The position numbers and the translations under genes were made by a program. The notes under the pieces are model-generated. The model was not told the DNA's origin. It saw only the letters and a list, made by a program, of their open reading frames with translations, and did not search any database. Below are positions 11,398 to 24,764 of a DNA stretch of 64,000 nucleotides, piece by piece. How positions within the stretch are numbered: the stretch's first letter is position 1; every line of letters begins with the position of its first letter. The DNA is from Piper betle (lineage: Eukaryota > Streptophyta > Magnoliopsida > Piperales > Piperaceae). The DNA lies in contig JAURVB010004740.1 in assembly GCA_033002965.1 (NCBI GenBank), forward strand, positions 37,578-101,577. The letters run 5' to 3'.

Positions 11398-11930
11398 ATA
11401 TATATATATATATATATAGTGAGGTTGCAATACGTTGTAGTCTTTTTGCAGCGCATTGCAGTAGCACAGCCTGTGAGCCGTTAGATAAAAATCTAACTGC
11501 CCATAGCTCTCCACCCCGTGACCCGTCAGACCCATCCGACCCGGCCTCTCCCGCCCGATCCCACCATCACCCTGCCCACCACCCTGTCGTGGCTCCCCAG
11601 CACAACCTCGCCCTCCCGACCCTGCCCGCCACCTTCGCGACCGACCTCCCACCGCTTGGGGGGCCACTGTGGAGGGGCGGGTAACAGGGGTGGTCGGTTG
11701 CGGTGGGAGCTCGGTCGTGGGGGCACGCGGGTGGGGTCGAGAGGGCAGGTCGTGCCGGGGAGCCACGGCAGGGTGGAGGGCAGGTTGTGGGGGCTCGATC
11801 GCGCGGCGGCGATGGGATCAGGTTGGAGGCCAGGTTTGGCAGGTCGTGGGGTAGGGGGTTGTGGGCCGTTGGATTTTTATCCAACGGCCCACAGGCTGTG
11901 CACTGCAAAAAGGTTGCGGCACATTACAGC

Positions 11931-11969
<39 letters not shown>
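11398..11969. mobile_element. (TA)n-flanked GC-rich element with hairpin arms
   Basis: A 516-bp core (11,419-11,934) is bordered on both sides by (TA)n runs (11,398-11,418 and 11,935-11,969). Its ends form long imperfect inverted arms: CTTTTTGCAGYGCA, then CACAGCCTGTGRGCCGTTRGAT, at 11,441-11,490 and inverted at 11,861-11,915. The right arm contains a perfect 14-bp hairpin (GTGGGCCGTTGGAT, TTTT loop, 11,861-11,892). The centre is GC-rich and yields compositional ORFs only. The layout recalls microsatellite-targeting MITE-like elements such as rice Micron, but family membership is an inference. Confidence 0.6.
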
Positions 11970-11971
<2 letters not shown>

Positions 11972-12409
11972 TCATGCCAAAGTCTAACCTTAATTAAGGA
12001 GTCAAAATAAAGTTTTACACATTGTACTAGTTATATTTGTTTGTAACTGGGATGATGTATATTTGGTTCAACCTAGTCTAATAGGGTCCAATTACTTCTA
12101 AAATTATAAATAAAATAATTTATTGAATATTAAAAATATATTTTATCATTAATATTTTAGTAAATATTAACTTAAAATACGCGTGTTATTGAAACTGAAT
12201 TTATGTAAAAATATTGTATTTAAAAATTGATATTCGGATTAAAATAGTGCATAAATTTATATAGGATATAACTAGATTGTCCGCACCGGTAGATCAAACT
12301 TTGAGTCGAAATTTTAGAAACAAATTGAACCGAACCGAGCAGACTGTCCGTCTAGAACCCAAACCGGCCCAACCGGAGGCAACCTCTAACCTCGCCGCAC
12401 TTCTCGGCC
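11970..12409. promoter_or_regulatory. Upstream region of the HEATR6-like gene
   Basis: 11,970-12,270 is AT-rich with no feature. From 12,280 the sequence becomes GC-rich and leads into the start codon at 12,410. I see no convincing TATA box at a fixed distance, so the transcription start is unknown. Confidence 0.3.
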
Positions 12410-15400
12410 ATGGCCGCCTCCTCCTCCGGCCGGCCATGGCGCACCGCCTTCCTCACCCTCCGCGACGAGACCCTCTCCCCTCCGCCGCCGCAGGACCTCC
12501 TCCCTCTCCTCCGCGGCGCCGTCTTCTCCCACTCGCCCGCCCTGCTCGCCGCCGCCCGCGATCTCCCTCCCCGAGAGGTGTGCCGACCTTCGTTTCGCCT
12601 CATTGCTCCTTTTACTGCCTGTTTGAGTCGGGGTAGTGATGTGTTGTTTTGTTGCGTTTGGTGGTCAGGTGTCGGCGGATTTGATGCTGTTGGTTGAATT
12701 GGTTGGGAGGTTGGAAGGTGTTGAGGATGCGATGGATGTGTATGTTTCGACTTTGCATTTGGTGGGTATTCGTAATTTAGGGTTCGGTGAAGAAGATGTG
12801 ACTATAGTCGTTTCGTGCAACTGATTTAAGAATTCCGTGTTTTGTTTATACTTGTTGCTTGCCACTTCTATTGATTTTACTGTGTATGTGTGGAAACTAA
12901 ATGCTTGGAAGGTATAGAGGATGCGATGGATATGTAACTTTCGTCTTTTTGCATATGGTGATTATTTGTAATTTAGGGTTTATATGAGGAAGATGTAAAA
13001 TTTTGGTTTCTGTTCAACTGATTCCTTGATTTTTTTTTGTAAGTGTTGCTTGCCACTTTTGTTGATTCTAATGTGTATGTGTGGAAAACCAAATGTTTGG
13101 AAGGTGTGAGGATGCGATAAATGTGTATGTTTTGACTTTGCATTTGGTGGTATTTGTAAAATAGGGTATGGAGAAAGACGATGTGACTGTAGTTCAAGAT
13201 CAAAATTTGGTTTCATGCTGCTGATTAATAATTCTTTGTTTTTTATACTTGTTGATTGCCATGCGATGGATGTTTACATGTGGTGCATATTTGTTATTTA
13301 GGGTTTGGATGAAGTAGGTATTGAGAAGATGTGATTGTAGTCCGAAATTAAGTTTTGAATCTGTGCAAGTGATGAAGAATTCTGTTTTTTTCTTAATACT
13401 GGCTGATTGATATTCTGTTCATGCTACCACATGTGTGTGTGTGGAAAACTAAATTCGGTTCTTGTGTTGATAAAATGGAGTTTATATGGTGAATGGAAAA
13501 CTATTGGTTTATACATTCTGTCATGTCACTGTGTGCTGTGGAAGATTAAATGCGAATCTTGTGTTAGTTGATAAAATGAAACTGATTATTCTATTCTGCT
13601 GGATGGAATCAATATATTCTGTTGGTGTCAAGTAAAGTTTTCATTTAGTTTGTGTTTTGATTTGTTTAGATTCGCGATGCTAGTCACCAAAGGCATCTAG
13701 AGGTGAACTCGGCTGAGTGGCTGCTGTTGTTGGGCTTTCTAGAGAAAATAGTTAGTCAATGTTTTTGCCACTCAAAATTCTTTTTACTGGATGATGCAGC
13801 TAGAATGAATAGTATAAGGGAGGTTTTGGATATTTTAAGGTGAGTTTAACTTTTGGGGAACTGTTTTGTTTGACTGATGAAGATTAGATGGCCAATGATC
13901 ATTTTGGTGAATATGACTTTCTTTTGCAGAAATTATGCTTCAACAGATAGGGAGAAACTGGTCAATTTTCTTCTCCAAATCATCTCATACTTACATTCAG
14001 AGATATCATCCTCTCATGCTAATTTCAATAGACAGTATGTTATTGATTGCGTGACAAGAATTTCTAAAGGCAGCAGTGTGTGGGAGATTCAGACAGTTGT
14101 GTTTTCCATGTTGGGAGATATTCTGTCAAAAATGGGTTCTTCTATTTCTCATGATTCATGGCTATTGTTGATAGAGGTTCTATAACTTTTACTTTATCCT
14201 TGAATGAACAAGTTGTTGGTGCACAAGGGTTATTTACTGCTAGTTGAACTTTGTTGTAATATCTGATTATCTGGTCAGAATTTTGTACCTAGACAAAAGT
14301 AATAACACAGTAGATATAAAAATATCATTCTAATATAATTTATTATTATTGTAGACAGTGAGAAAGATTATGGATACGTTATTCGTGAAAGGGCCTCTTT
14401 TAGAGGTCTCAATCTTCTCAAGGTCATTACCCCCCACCCTCTCTCTCTTTTTGTAATGATGTATTCATGTTTTACCTGAAATTGCATCCAAGTATTTAGG
14501 TTTTACCCCCCCCCTCCCACCCTCACTATCTTTTCAGGTTTTATGCCTCAGTTTTACAATGTTTTCATGTAGTCCTCTCCATTCCCAAGGGTTCTCTATC
14601 TGATCAAGTAACATCCAATCTCAACTCGTCAAATCAGCTTTTAATTAGTAAATAATTACTTTGTTTGAGTGAGCTTTTTGACAACAGGTTGCAGGTTTTG
14701 TGTCATTGTTACAAAGGTTTTTCACCTATGGCCTCTCTAGTGGTTCCTCGTTGACTGGACGTCAAACAGAGCAGTTCAGTTTGCAGGGTGGCAACTCACG
14801 ACCGGAGATATCTGGCAAAAGCAATTCTGGGGGGCGTTATAGGCCACCACATCTTCGGAAACTGGATAACATTGATAGACAACAAAGATCATATGATAAT
14901 CAGAATTTATCCAGTAAAGTATCTTCTGAATTATCTTTTGCATCGTCTGATTCGGAACATAGTGATACAGATGGTTCTGTGAAAGATATTGACAAATACC
15001 AATCCTCCAAGGTCAGATTAGCTGCTCTTATGTGTGTCCAGGTCAGGTTCTTGGCCTCCCTTTATGTAGCTTTGATTTTATTTTTTTCTTTTCCTCTGTT
15101 ATTCAACTTTCACTTTTACGTTTTTTCTTGATTCAAATGAAATTTATCATTTTTCTCATTTATTAGCTTCGGTAATAGATTTTTTAAACCTGTTTTGATT
15201 TTCAGGATATATCTCAAGCTGATCCCAAGGCAACTACTGCCTGTTTGTCAATGCTTTTGCCAACTAATGATGTGCTTCAATCGAGGTGAATACTTTGGCA
15301 TTTAACTTATCCTATCTCATAAATTTCATGCTTAAGTCTTTATATTTGTATTTTTTGATTTGCAGAAAAGGCCAAGATACACTATTAACTTGCCTGCTTT

Positions 15401-18400
15401 TTGATTCTAATCTGAAGGTATTGGTTGTTGTGCACAGTTCACCTTTGATTAGAGCCCTTTTTTGGTTTTAATCATCATCATTGTCCACGTGTTCATCATA
15501 TACTGCCTTAGTCCATGGTGCATATGGTTAAAACAATCTACACCTTACGCTAATATCAACTTACATTTTTCTTGGAGTTATGGTCATCACTTAATTTTGG
15601 GGTGTGATATTTTAACGTTTTTCAAGAAAGATAACCAACAAAAAGGATGTTCTCATGTCGTTTTAGAAGGATCTGGATGCCTTCAAAAATTAAGATATTG
15701 TTTTTAGAGATTGCTAATCTTGATATTGCACTTAACGGTAAAAATCACAACAAAACTCATAAATTACATGTATAGACATTTTAGTATACATATCTTTCTT
15801 GTGGCAATGACACAAAGAATAATGTGATCGATGTTTAGCTTCATCACCATAAAATTGTTTCCTCTGCGGTGCTTTAGGCTTTATTACGTGATGTCCTGGT
15901 AACACTGAACTAGGTTTGTGTGTGTACTTCGACCTGACTGCACATGTTATCTTTTATTGATTTATGCTGCCTTCTTGGAAGTTTAAATTCTGTGAGATGC
16001 TGGATTCTATTCGTTTTAAAATGAATCCATCTTGTTGTTATAGCATAAGTACTAATTCATAAAAAAATAACCTTGTCAGACACGTGTAGCCTGCGCTTCA
16101 GTGTTAATCACCATATTGGATGGTTCTTCAACTGTGTGTCGTCAAGTTGCTGAATGCAAAGGAACAGCAAAGTATGGTTCATTTACCACACTTTCTAGTA
16201 CTCTTGGCCAAATACTGATGCAACTCCACTCAGGTACCAACTACCAAGGACTAGAATTTTACTTTTCTGGTTCAACATGCAGGCTTTTTATCTACTTGTG
16301 TTTATATTTTTTTCCTTTAGATGTGCTCTATTCTATTTTTGGGATAATGTGTTCTTATTCATTTCATTATGCAGGATTGCTTTTTCTAATTAAGAAAGAA
16401 ACTCATACCAGCTTGTTGACTTCTTTGTTCAAAGTCATGACACAACTGATATCTGCCACACCGTATGCATATGCCCTGACTCATTTTTCTATATTTATAT
16501 TTTGCTTTCCTTCCAAGTCAAAGTAGTAGAAACATAGAATTACTAGATGTTGACAGGTAATCCCTTGGAAGAATATATAACATACATCAAGCTGGGAACA
16601 ACATTTGAAGCTTCTTAATTTGCTAATATAACAATTGAAGTTTTGGATTGTGGACTGTACATAATGGACAAGGAGGAATGAACACTTTGATAGCTGTCAA
16701 ACTGTTGTGCAATAATTAAATTTCAGTGTTAGATTCCCAGCTTTCAGCATCTATAACCTTGTACAGATGCCGGTTCTGAAGAACACATAAAAAATTATAT
16801 TGTATTTTAAGTTGTTAGCATAATAACATTTGTTAGTTTTGTATATTGAATATCATAATTAGTTTAGACTTTACACTACCATGCCTTGGTTTGTGATCTT
16901 TGTTTTTCTTCATTGCCTTGTATTTGGTAATTTAGATATTCTCGGATGCCTGAGGAATTGTTGCCACGAATTGTCTCCTCACTACATGCAAAAACACTTG
17001 ACATACTGCTGTTAAAAACTGAGCAGGCTACTCTTCTAGTAAGTTATTATAGAATTATCCTTGAAATGGTAGAGGCTTGCAGAGTACTTGGCTAAAACAC
17101 ATTCACACAGGGCTGTTCTCTTAGCTGCTTGAGTGCGGCCTTGTCTGTTTCACCACCATCTTTGCTTGTTGCCGACATTCTGCAAGAACAAAGGCCATCT
17201 GGTTTGCCCTAAGAACTTTCCTTAGTCAATCGGGTTTAATCCTTTGTAATGTTTTTGCTTTTTTAACCTCTTCCCATAGTTGTTGTATCTGGAAGTCAGT
17301 CAGAGTCAAGGCTTCTCCCCTTATTGTTTCAGCTTTCTCAGCAATTACCACATTCTTCTATAAATTACGAGGCATTTCAGGTATTTATTGAAAGAGAGCA
17401 TTTTTAAAGTAAAAATATGCTTGTTTTGGGCCTTCACAGATATACTTATGTGAGAATTACTTTTGTGCTCGGTAATTTTAGAATTTTAAGTATTATAATT
17501 GAACCTAAAAAAACTGAATTTTATACTGTGAACTTTAGTGTACATTTTGTAATAATGGGTAGGCATGGTTTTGTGAGGAGCAGCATCTTTACTAGAGATT
17601 GAAACTCCTAGGCATATAATTTGAACATAATCCTAGATTAGTTTGTTCTTGAAATTGCCTTGAATAATGCTTGGAAAATTACTAAAATTCTGTTTGTATA
17701 AGTTAAAATTGTGAAAAAGTAGGTCTTGACTGAAAGATTTATCAAATAAAATTTAAATACAACTTTGACATGTATGTTTGACATATGGAAATAGCTATAT
17801 CAAGTACAGTTATAAATTTTAGATGACGAGCCACTTTCTCTACAAACTGAGCTGCTGAAGCCATTATAAAATGAGATGAGATAATTAGTATGCCTTTAAG
17901 GACTCTCCCAAGCATTGTATAAACTGTACTCATGGATGAAAAGGAACACTCGAGGTTACAAAAAAGTCTCCAGGTGTTTTTACCCAGATAGGACTCTGCT
18001 AGGGTATTATATCTATTTCCTTGGTCATTAGTAATTGGGTCATTAGTTTGTTTGTTTGATAAGACCTGTGCTGAGAGTATAAGTGTACTCTTTGTCCCAT
18101 TTAGTGAAAAATCAATTAAACTGTTTATTTTTTCTCTATTCCTTCTCAATTCCGATTCAAGGAGGCTGACATCCCTAGAAAGTGTTAAGGAGTCTTATTT
18201 AATTTAACTTTGGTGACTTGATGGTGCATGTAGAATTTAGATAGCTGGCAAATTGTTAAAAGCTCATGTGGTAGCAATTGAGCGTGGTAAATCTTTACCT
18301 TTGGCAGTTCATAGATTATGTGGTAATTTTTAAACATATTTAAATGGTGTAAATAGTCAATATACACATTTACAATAGGACATGTTTATACTGTTGTCCA

Positions 18401-21400
18401 AGCTTTTATCTTTATGGCACTAAGACTGCGTAAATCTACATAAGAATATACTTACATAATCTTCTCTTCAAATGTTTCATTGAGATTCTCCACCTCCTTC
18501 AAATTCTTAGTTACCTACTCCTCCCATTCCTACTTATTTCCTGAGTCGCCCTCTGCTAATTGCCTAATTCTTAATTACTCCATTTGATCTGTGCTCTGCT
18601 TCCTCCCTACATTTTCTGCCTTTTTAATTGCTTTCTAATTCACTATTAGTTTCCGTCATATGGCCACCTTCTAATTTTAATAACCTCCATATCCTTCCAT
18701 GGAATTATTATCTTCTTTTAAGCTGCATCGTCCATTTCCCCTCTTATATAACTCTCCGATTTCCCTTGTAACCCCCATAGGGCACCCTAACCTTCTTATT
18801 AGTTATTACCTTTGGCCTCTTTTATCCTTCTGTCATAATCTGGCTACATTTTGGTTATTTTTTGTAGCAAGATAGTGATTCCCATGTGAGCATACTGCTA
18901 TAAGCAAAACCTTTTGAGTTGGTAATGAAAATTTTCATTTAGCACTAAAAGTCTGTATTGCAGGCTCTTAGAGCGGCATTTCACAATTACCCAATTGTAA
19001 TGACTGCATACTGGGAAGAAGTCTCTAGGACTGTTTCTACTTTTCTGCATGTGGCTGGCCCGAGCCATGATCACCATGAGGATTTAGTTTGGCCCCGGAA
19101 GGGGGAAACTTGGAACAGTTCAGTGTCAACTGAGAAATGCTTAATGGCTGCTATAAAGGTATACTTGTAGTCCATGAATTGCTCTTTTAGGAAGTGAAGT
19201 TGAGTGTGCTTGTAATGTATCTTAGTCTTGCTTCAGGCTTTAGATGAGTGCCTTCGCGCAGCTTCAGGTTTTAAAGGTACAGATGGCCTGTCAGGTGATG
19301 AGTTGCTGGATACACCCTTTTTGTTTGATTTTGATAAAACAGCCAAAGTTTCATCAGCACCATGTCATGGACTCAAAAGTGCGGAAATATCTGAGAAATT
19401 GGTACAAGATACATCGGCAGTTCAATATTGGTCTTGGGTCATTGAGAATCATCTACCTTTGGCTTTAACACACAACACCCCAATGGTAAGTCTTATACTA
19501 GCATTATATGAAATCAAGGATGATCTGAGAAAGTGTAAATAGTTGTCTATGATGTATGATGAACTTCATTGACAGGTAAGGGCAGCATCAGTCACTTGTT
19601 TTGCTGGGTTGACATCAAATGTCTATTTTTTTCTAGACAAAGAAAAGCAGAATTTTGTTATATCTAATATTGTGAGTTTATTACAAATTGGCAATAACTT
19701 ATCTGCTTATAGGCTTTTTAAATTCATTAACCTTTTTTTCTGCGCTTGGCAACAGATTAGAGCAGCAATGAAGGATGAAATCTCATCTGTTAGGTCAGCA
19801 GCTTGTAGAGCAATCGGCATTATTTCATGTTTCAAAGGTGTTTTTGAGAGGTGACGGGAATCCCTTTTCATGATAATCATGTGGCGTCATTAGTTGATCT
19901 TCAATGTATATGATGCATATTATTGTTATAGTGCAGCAATTTTGGATGGATTTGTGCGTGCTGTGGAGATCAATGCAACTAGTACCCTGTTGTCGGTAAT
20001 TCTTCAGTTTCTTATATATATTAACACCCTGCAAGTCTTAGGATGTGGTATGAAGCTTATAGTTGTGCTGGCAGGCCGTTGTATATGGTTTTTGGATTGC
20101 TTTTTGTGTGTTGTATTTTTGTCACATTTCCACTGCTGTAAATTTGGCGATCTGGGTATCCTAAATTTGAATCAAAGAAACACAGATTGTCTCAGACTAC
20201 AGGGAACTTCAGGAAAATTGTGTCTAGCTTATGATCACCATGTTTTGAGCACTGTTCTTGTGCATCATCATCTATAATTTCCTGATTAACTGGAGCAGTT
20301 TTAAAAGTGTGTAGATTCATGGTTTGTCCAGCTGTCTTTACCATGTTTATAGTTTTGGGAAAACAGCACGATTTTATTCACATTTGTCTTGTTTGGTTGA
20401 TGAAACTTATTGAGGGATGTAATGAAGGATGTTAAGAGAGGGAGAGGCCAACGAGAACGTCTCACCATTCTGGGGAAAGGGAAGAGAGAAATATTGGAAG
20501 CCATTGAAGGAGATAGGAAATCTGTAATCCATTAGAAACTTAGATTATATGTAGTGTTCAATTATGTTTGCTTAAGGTTTAGTATATATATTTATAATGC
20601 TTGGAGGCTTATTTGGCAAGTACTCTAAACATAAGAAGAGCTAATAAATGCTTGAAGCCTTGAATTAAATACCACCTTACTCTTGATTGTAACAAGTAGC
20701 ATATGTATGAGTGATTTATTACTTCGTCATGGTGAGGAGAATTCTATTATCAACTCATGTCATTTAATTTTAAAAAGGTAAATGTAGTATTTATTTGAAA
20801 CCACTCTGGGCTATTTTATGTTGCACAGGCTTCTAAATGATTGCCAACTGCAGATTTTTAACTGGTTAATAATGTTTAACGTATAAAGTTCTCTTTCAGG
20901 TAAGAATTACTGCCTCATGGGCATTAGCAAACATTTGTGATTCTCTCCGAAATAAAGCATGCTGCATGGGATTGATTAGTCCACAAAATGGTGCTATATT
21001 TTCTCATTAAAGGATCTGTGTTTGAGTTTATAAGAGTTACTCTAGTCCTTGTACAAAATGTGTATTAATGGTGTTTAAACTTGCAGATCCCAAGGCAAAT
21101 ACACATACTATATCCCTTTTAGTCAGATGTGCTTTGCGACTAACTACTGATAATGATAAGGTAAATTTGTTTTTTTTTGACAAAAATGATTTTCATGCTT
21201 GTATTTTTTAAATGATGTGCATGTTGAGAATTTTGTGCTTAATGTAGATTTTCAAGCCAACTATGTTTAGTTACACCTATTTTCCATTGTTCTAAATAAA
21301 ACACCACCTGTTGATATTGTCAAACCATTAGAAGAGGCACAACTTGATTAGAGATAACGGGGTTGCAAAATGTGTGTCTAGAAAGGATTTTCTACAGGTG

Positions 21401-24400
21401 ATATCCTTTGTAAATAATAAATATATTGAAGAAGAGGATGCAATTTGGGCCATAACACCAAGTTGACAACTATGGCAGCCAACTCAGCAACTTGCATTGG
21501 TGGATTTGAATGTAGAGAAATAGCTTATGTGGCATGAACAAATTCTTTACAGTGACCGTGATGGGCCTCTAGCATTAAGGATTAAGCCAAGCTTAAGCTG
21601 CAGTTGGCAATAAAAATGTCGGCAATGATTGTGATTGTACAATTAACTGTAAATGGCAGAAAGCATGTGCTTATATGGGGATGAATAGTGTCTCATGGAG
21701 GATAATTGGTCAAAAATTTCGCTTTGAATATCTTTCCTGTATCACCTCTGAATAGGATTCACCAAGGTGGTTGGCACCAAGGTGTTCCATCTTTGATGTC
21801 ATTTTTATTTGGCAACGAGTAATATTTATAAAGAATAGAGATGTCAATGATCTCTAATAAATTTGGGTTTGAAGCGTTCCCAAAAATAAGCAGATTGCAT
21901 AGAGGTGCATGTGTGGTTGGAGGATGCACACAGTTGTTTGTGCCTCAATATGCACGTGTTTGTATGCCTTCTAAATGCATTTATTATATTGAAGTGTATA
22001 GTAATTGGTCTGTGACTGCTATGTCTATTAAGTAACGTTTTGTACTGTCAGGTGAAATCTAATGCTGTAAGAGCTCTTGGTAATCTTTCAAGATTTGTCA
22101 ACTTTGAACGGAAGAGCAATGGTAATAATCACTTTGATGATTAGTTCATATATTTCAATTCTCATTTCACAACTTCATATTGGTTACATGATGGATTTTG
22201 TCAGGGGATATAGATTGGCTTGAACTAATGGTGCAAGCATTTGTTTCTTGTGTAACTACTGGAAATGTGAAGGTTTGACTTTTTGGTTGATCCGTTTCAT
22301 ATAAAGCAGTGTATTGCAACTAAAGCCTGTCTGCATTTTTAGCTATTTGTAATATGTCCTGATCACATCTATCTCTTATTTTGTACAGGTTCAGTGGAAT
22401 GTTTGTCATTCACTGGGATACCTTTTCCTCAATGAGACATTAACACTGCAAGACATGTCCTGGTCAGTGAGCAAACTTGTCTTTATTTTTTTTTATGTTA
22501 CCTGTCCCAAGTATTGAACTATCAGGGAATTTAACTAATTGTTACATTGAGTCAATTAATTTTGCATGTTTGGTTGGTTTGCGTGAATCAGTTTCTTTGG
22601 CTTGAATGACATAAGCATTTATGCATTGTGCTAGTTTCATGTAATGGATTTTGCTGGTGACTTCAGATGGACTGAACTTGTGGCTGTGCACACAAGTGTC
22701 AATTTAAGTACCTATGATCAGCTCACTTTGAATCTGATCTCTTTATCTTGTGTCAGGGCTTCTTCGGTTTACAGCATACTTCTGCTCTTGTTGCGCACTT
22801 CAACTAATTTCAAGATCAGGATAAATGCAGCTGCAGCATTAGCAGTTCCAAAATCAAGGCTAAGTAAAATATCTAACTTTTATTATATACATCTTGCCTT
22901 ATTGCTTCTGTTAACTGGGAAAGAGGAACTGAGAGGGTGGGTTTGTTGTAGTTCATTGTGATCCATTTTTTATAATGATAGTACTTTGGTGCACATAATA
23001 TGATGAAAAATTCATTATGTGAGGAGTTGTGGCCTTGTAGACTGAAGTTCAATATTGCTGAAATTGGCAACAAAGTTCGGGCTTTTGTTGATTTCATTTT
23101 AGTTGCTGAAATAAAGAAAAAATTAGTCCAGTGTTATAATGGCTGTAAAATGTCAGTAAGTAGACATGAAGAAAATTATATAAATAAAGTATGAAGACTA
23201 TTGACAATTGATGCCCTTTTCTATGAGTATGATTAGTGTCTGTTTTATCTGTGTTTGAATGACTTTTGGAAATCAGTATGGAGATGTGTTCGCATGGGAG
23301 TTGAACAAGAAATGCAATATGCTTTGATCAAGTTAGGTTTATGACATATTGATTCCAAGCTTGAGGTGTTTTATGAGATGAACTTAAATTAGGCAGTACG
23401 ATACAACCTGCAGAATTATAATTATAAAATAGATTGGCAACCAAATTAGTCTTTTCGGATATTGAGGCATGGTTATAAATATTTTGTTTTCTAGTTATTA
23501 TGTTTTTGCTTGTTTATAGTTTTCCTCCTGAGTTCTTCAGTGTCATGTACTGTTTCATAAACTTGAATTAGTGTTAATATAAAACTGGCAACAAATCAAC
23601 ATGAATGGCGCTCAGATTGTTGGCACAGGTTTTAAGATGTGGGAGGTTTTAAATTTTGCTTTGACATAGTATATAGTCTAATCCTACAATGCTGATAATG
23701 CTGTTATGCAGATTACGGGAGCTCTTTCACTGATGTGTTGCAAGGTTTGGTGCAGATGCTTGAAAACTTTGCTACTGAACCGTTATTAGAACCTGCAAGC
23801 TTTAAGTACAAGGCAATGCTTGAAAGACAGGTAACTTATTCAGAAAAAAGCCATATATATTCATGTTTACTTCTTTCTTCTTAATTGTTCTTTTACAGCT
23901 GACATCAACCAACCTGCATGTGATTGGCCTAGCTTCATACAATGATTCTCAACCCATTAAGGATTTTCTTATTAAGGTGAGTTAAATTTATTCGAGGATT
24001 AACATATTTTTCTTTCTACTACAAGAAACTGTTGCTCTATCATCGGTATCATTGCCACTGTTGTCATCCTCATAATCTTCATATCAACAGCATCATCTTT
24101 TCCCAGTCACAGCTAACTGGTGTTGGCATTTGATTTACTTCTTTTCACATATCTATGCCAAAGCAGCCAAATACATCGAATCTGATTTTGTTTTTTGATG
24201 GGTACCTCTATCCTCACCTAAAATTATTCTTTGATTTCTAACCGCATGGCTTATAGATTTTGGTCATCGTGATTTAACTGCTAGGAGTAGATGGTATCTT
24301 CTCAGGTTATAGCTCTGTCATATTTATTAAGCAGTTGTTTGGACTTTATATTCTACTAACCAAGCGATGCATCCTTCAATTGTGTGCTAGTTACAAATAA

Positions 24401-24764
24401 AGCATTATGTATTTTTCAGAAGACTGTCAATGTGTTCTCAAAGACTTGGGATGAGAAAATTTAATTGTAGTTCTTGGACTTTTATATTGGTTGAATGGTG
24501 TCTTTGATGCTGACTAATTCACTGTTGCAGAAAGGAGCATTTTTGGAGGAGTGGCTCCATGCATTGTGCTCTTCTTTACCAGACGAAAGTACTTGCAAGT
24601 TAGTGACTGATAGTGTTTCTGAAATACAGAAGAAAGAGTCAACGGCCAATGAAAAGAAAACAATGATATCTGCAGCAATGTTATCTTTGCTTGACATTTA
24701 CAGAAGCTGTGGTCACCAGAGTCTCATTCTGAGGTTTGAGAATTTAGTGAAGTCCTTATCTTGA
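12410..24764 (+). CDS. HEATR6: HEATR6-like HEAT/ARM-repeat protein, 28 exons, intact
   Basis: This encodes a plant homologue of HEAT repeat-containing protein 6. It is an all-helical ARM/HEAT superfamily protein of ~1,142 residues with no well-defined biochemical role. Exons I can place: 12410-12577, 12669-~12737, 13670-13839, 13930-14176, 14355-14422, 14538-14607, 14688-15041, 15206-15285, 15366-15417, 16080-16233, 16375-16462, 16936-17038, 17111-17201, 17280-17380, 18964-19158, 19237-19485, 19576-19671, 19756-19850, 19932-19995, 20900-20990, 21087-21160, 22052-22121, 22205-22272, 22389-22462, 22757-22863, 23712-23830, 23899-23976, 24531-24764. All phases join without a stop. Residues ~371-555 (SSKVRLAALMC to SRMPEELLPRIV) form the DUF4042 block diagnostic of the family. 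HEAT-type helices follow (VRAASVTCFAG, VRSAACRAIG, VKSNAVRALGNLS). The first start codon opens a GC-rich exon. The 3' border of exon 2 is uncertain because that junction is tandemly duplicated in intron 2. Confidence 0.9.
12711..13420. repeat. Tandem duplication of the exon 2/intron 2 junction, about 3.7 copies of ~192 bp
   Basis: A unit starting TTGGAAGGTGTTGAGGATGC begins at 12,711, 12,905 and 13,097. A shorter fourth copy is recognisable from ATGCGATGGA at 13,261. Intervals are 194, ~192 and ~149 bp. Each unit repeats the last codons of exon 2, a GTGTATG-like donor, a TTTAGGGTT segment and a TTGCTTGCCACTT segment. Copies 2-4 have point changes at the donor (ATGTAAC in copy 2). The first copy is probably the functional exon end. 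Confidence 0.8.
17381..18963. other. Long intron 14 of the HEATR6-like gene
   Basis: This 1.58-kb intron holds no recognisable exon. An open frame of 135 codons on the opposite strand (17,742-18,149) matches no family I know. 18,480-18,850 is a pyrimidine-rich (T/C) tract. It could carry an old insertion, but no terminal repeats were seen. Confidence 0.4.

Noticed and set aside
17742..18149. 135-codon minus-strand frame in intron 14 of the HEATR6-like gene
   Set aside because: No family recognised, no splice or terminal-repeat context; length is possible by chance in a 1.6-kb intron.
22644..22961. 105-codon plus-strand frame
   Set aside because: Exon 25 of the HEATR6-like gene read through into its flanking introns, not a separate gene.
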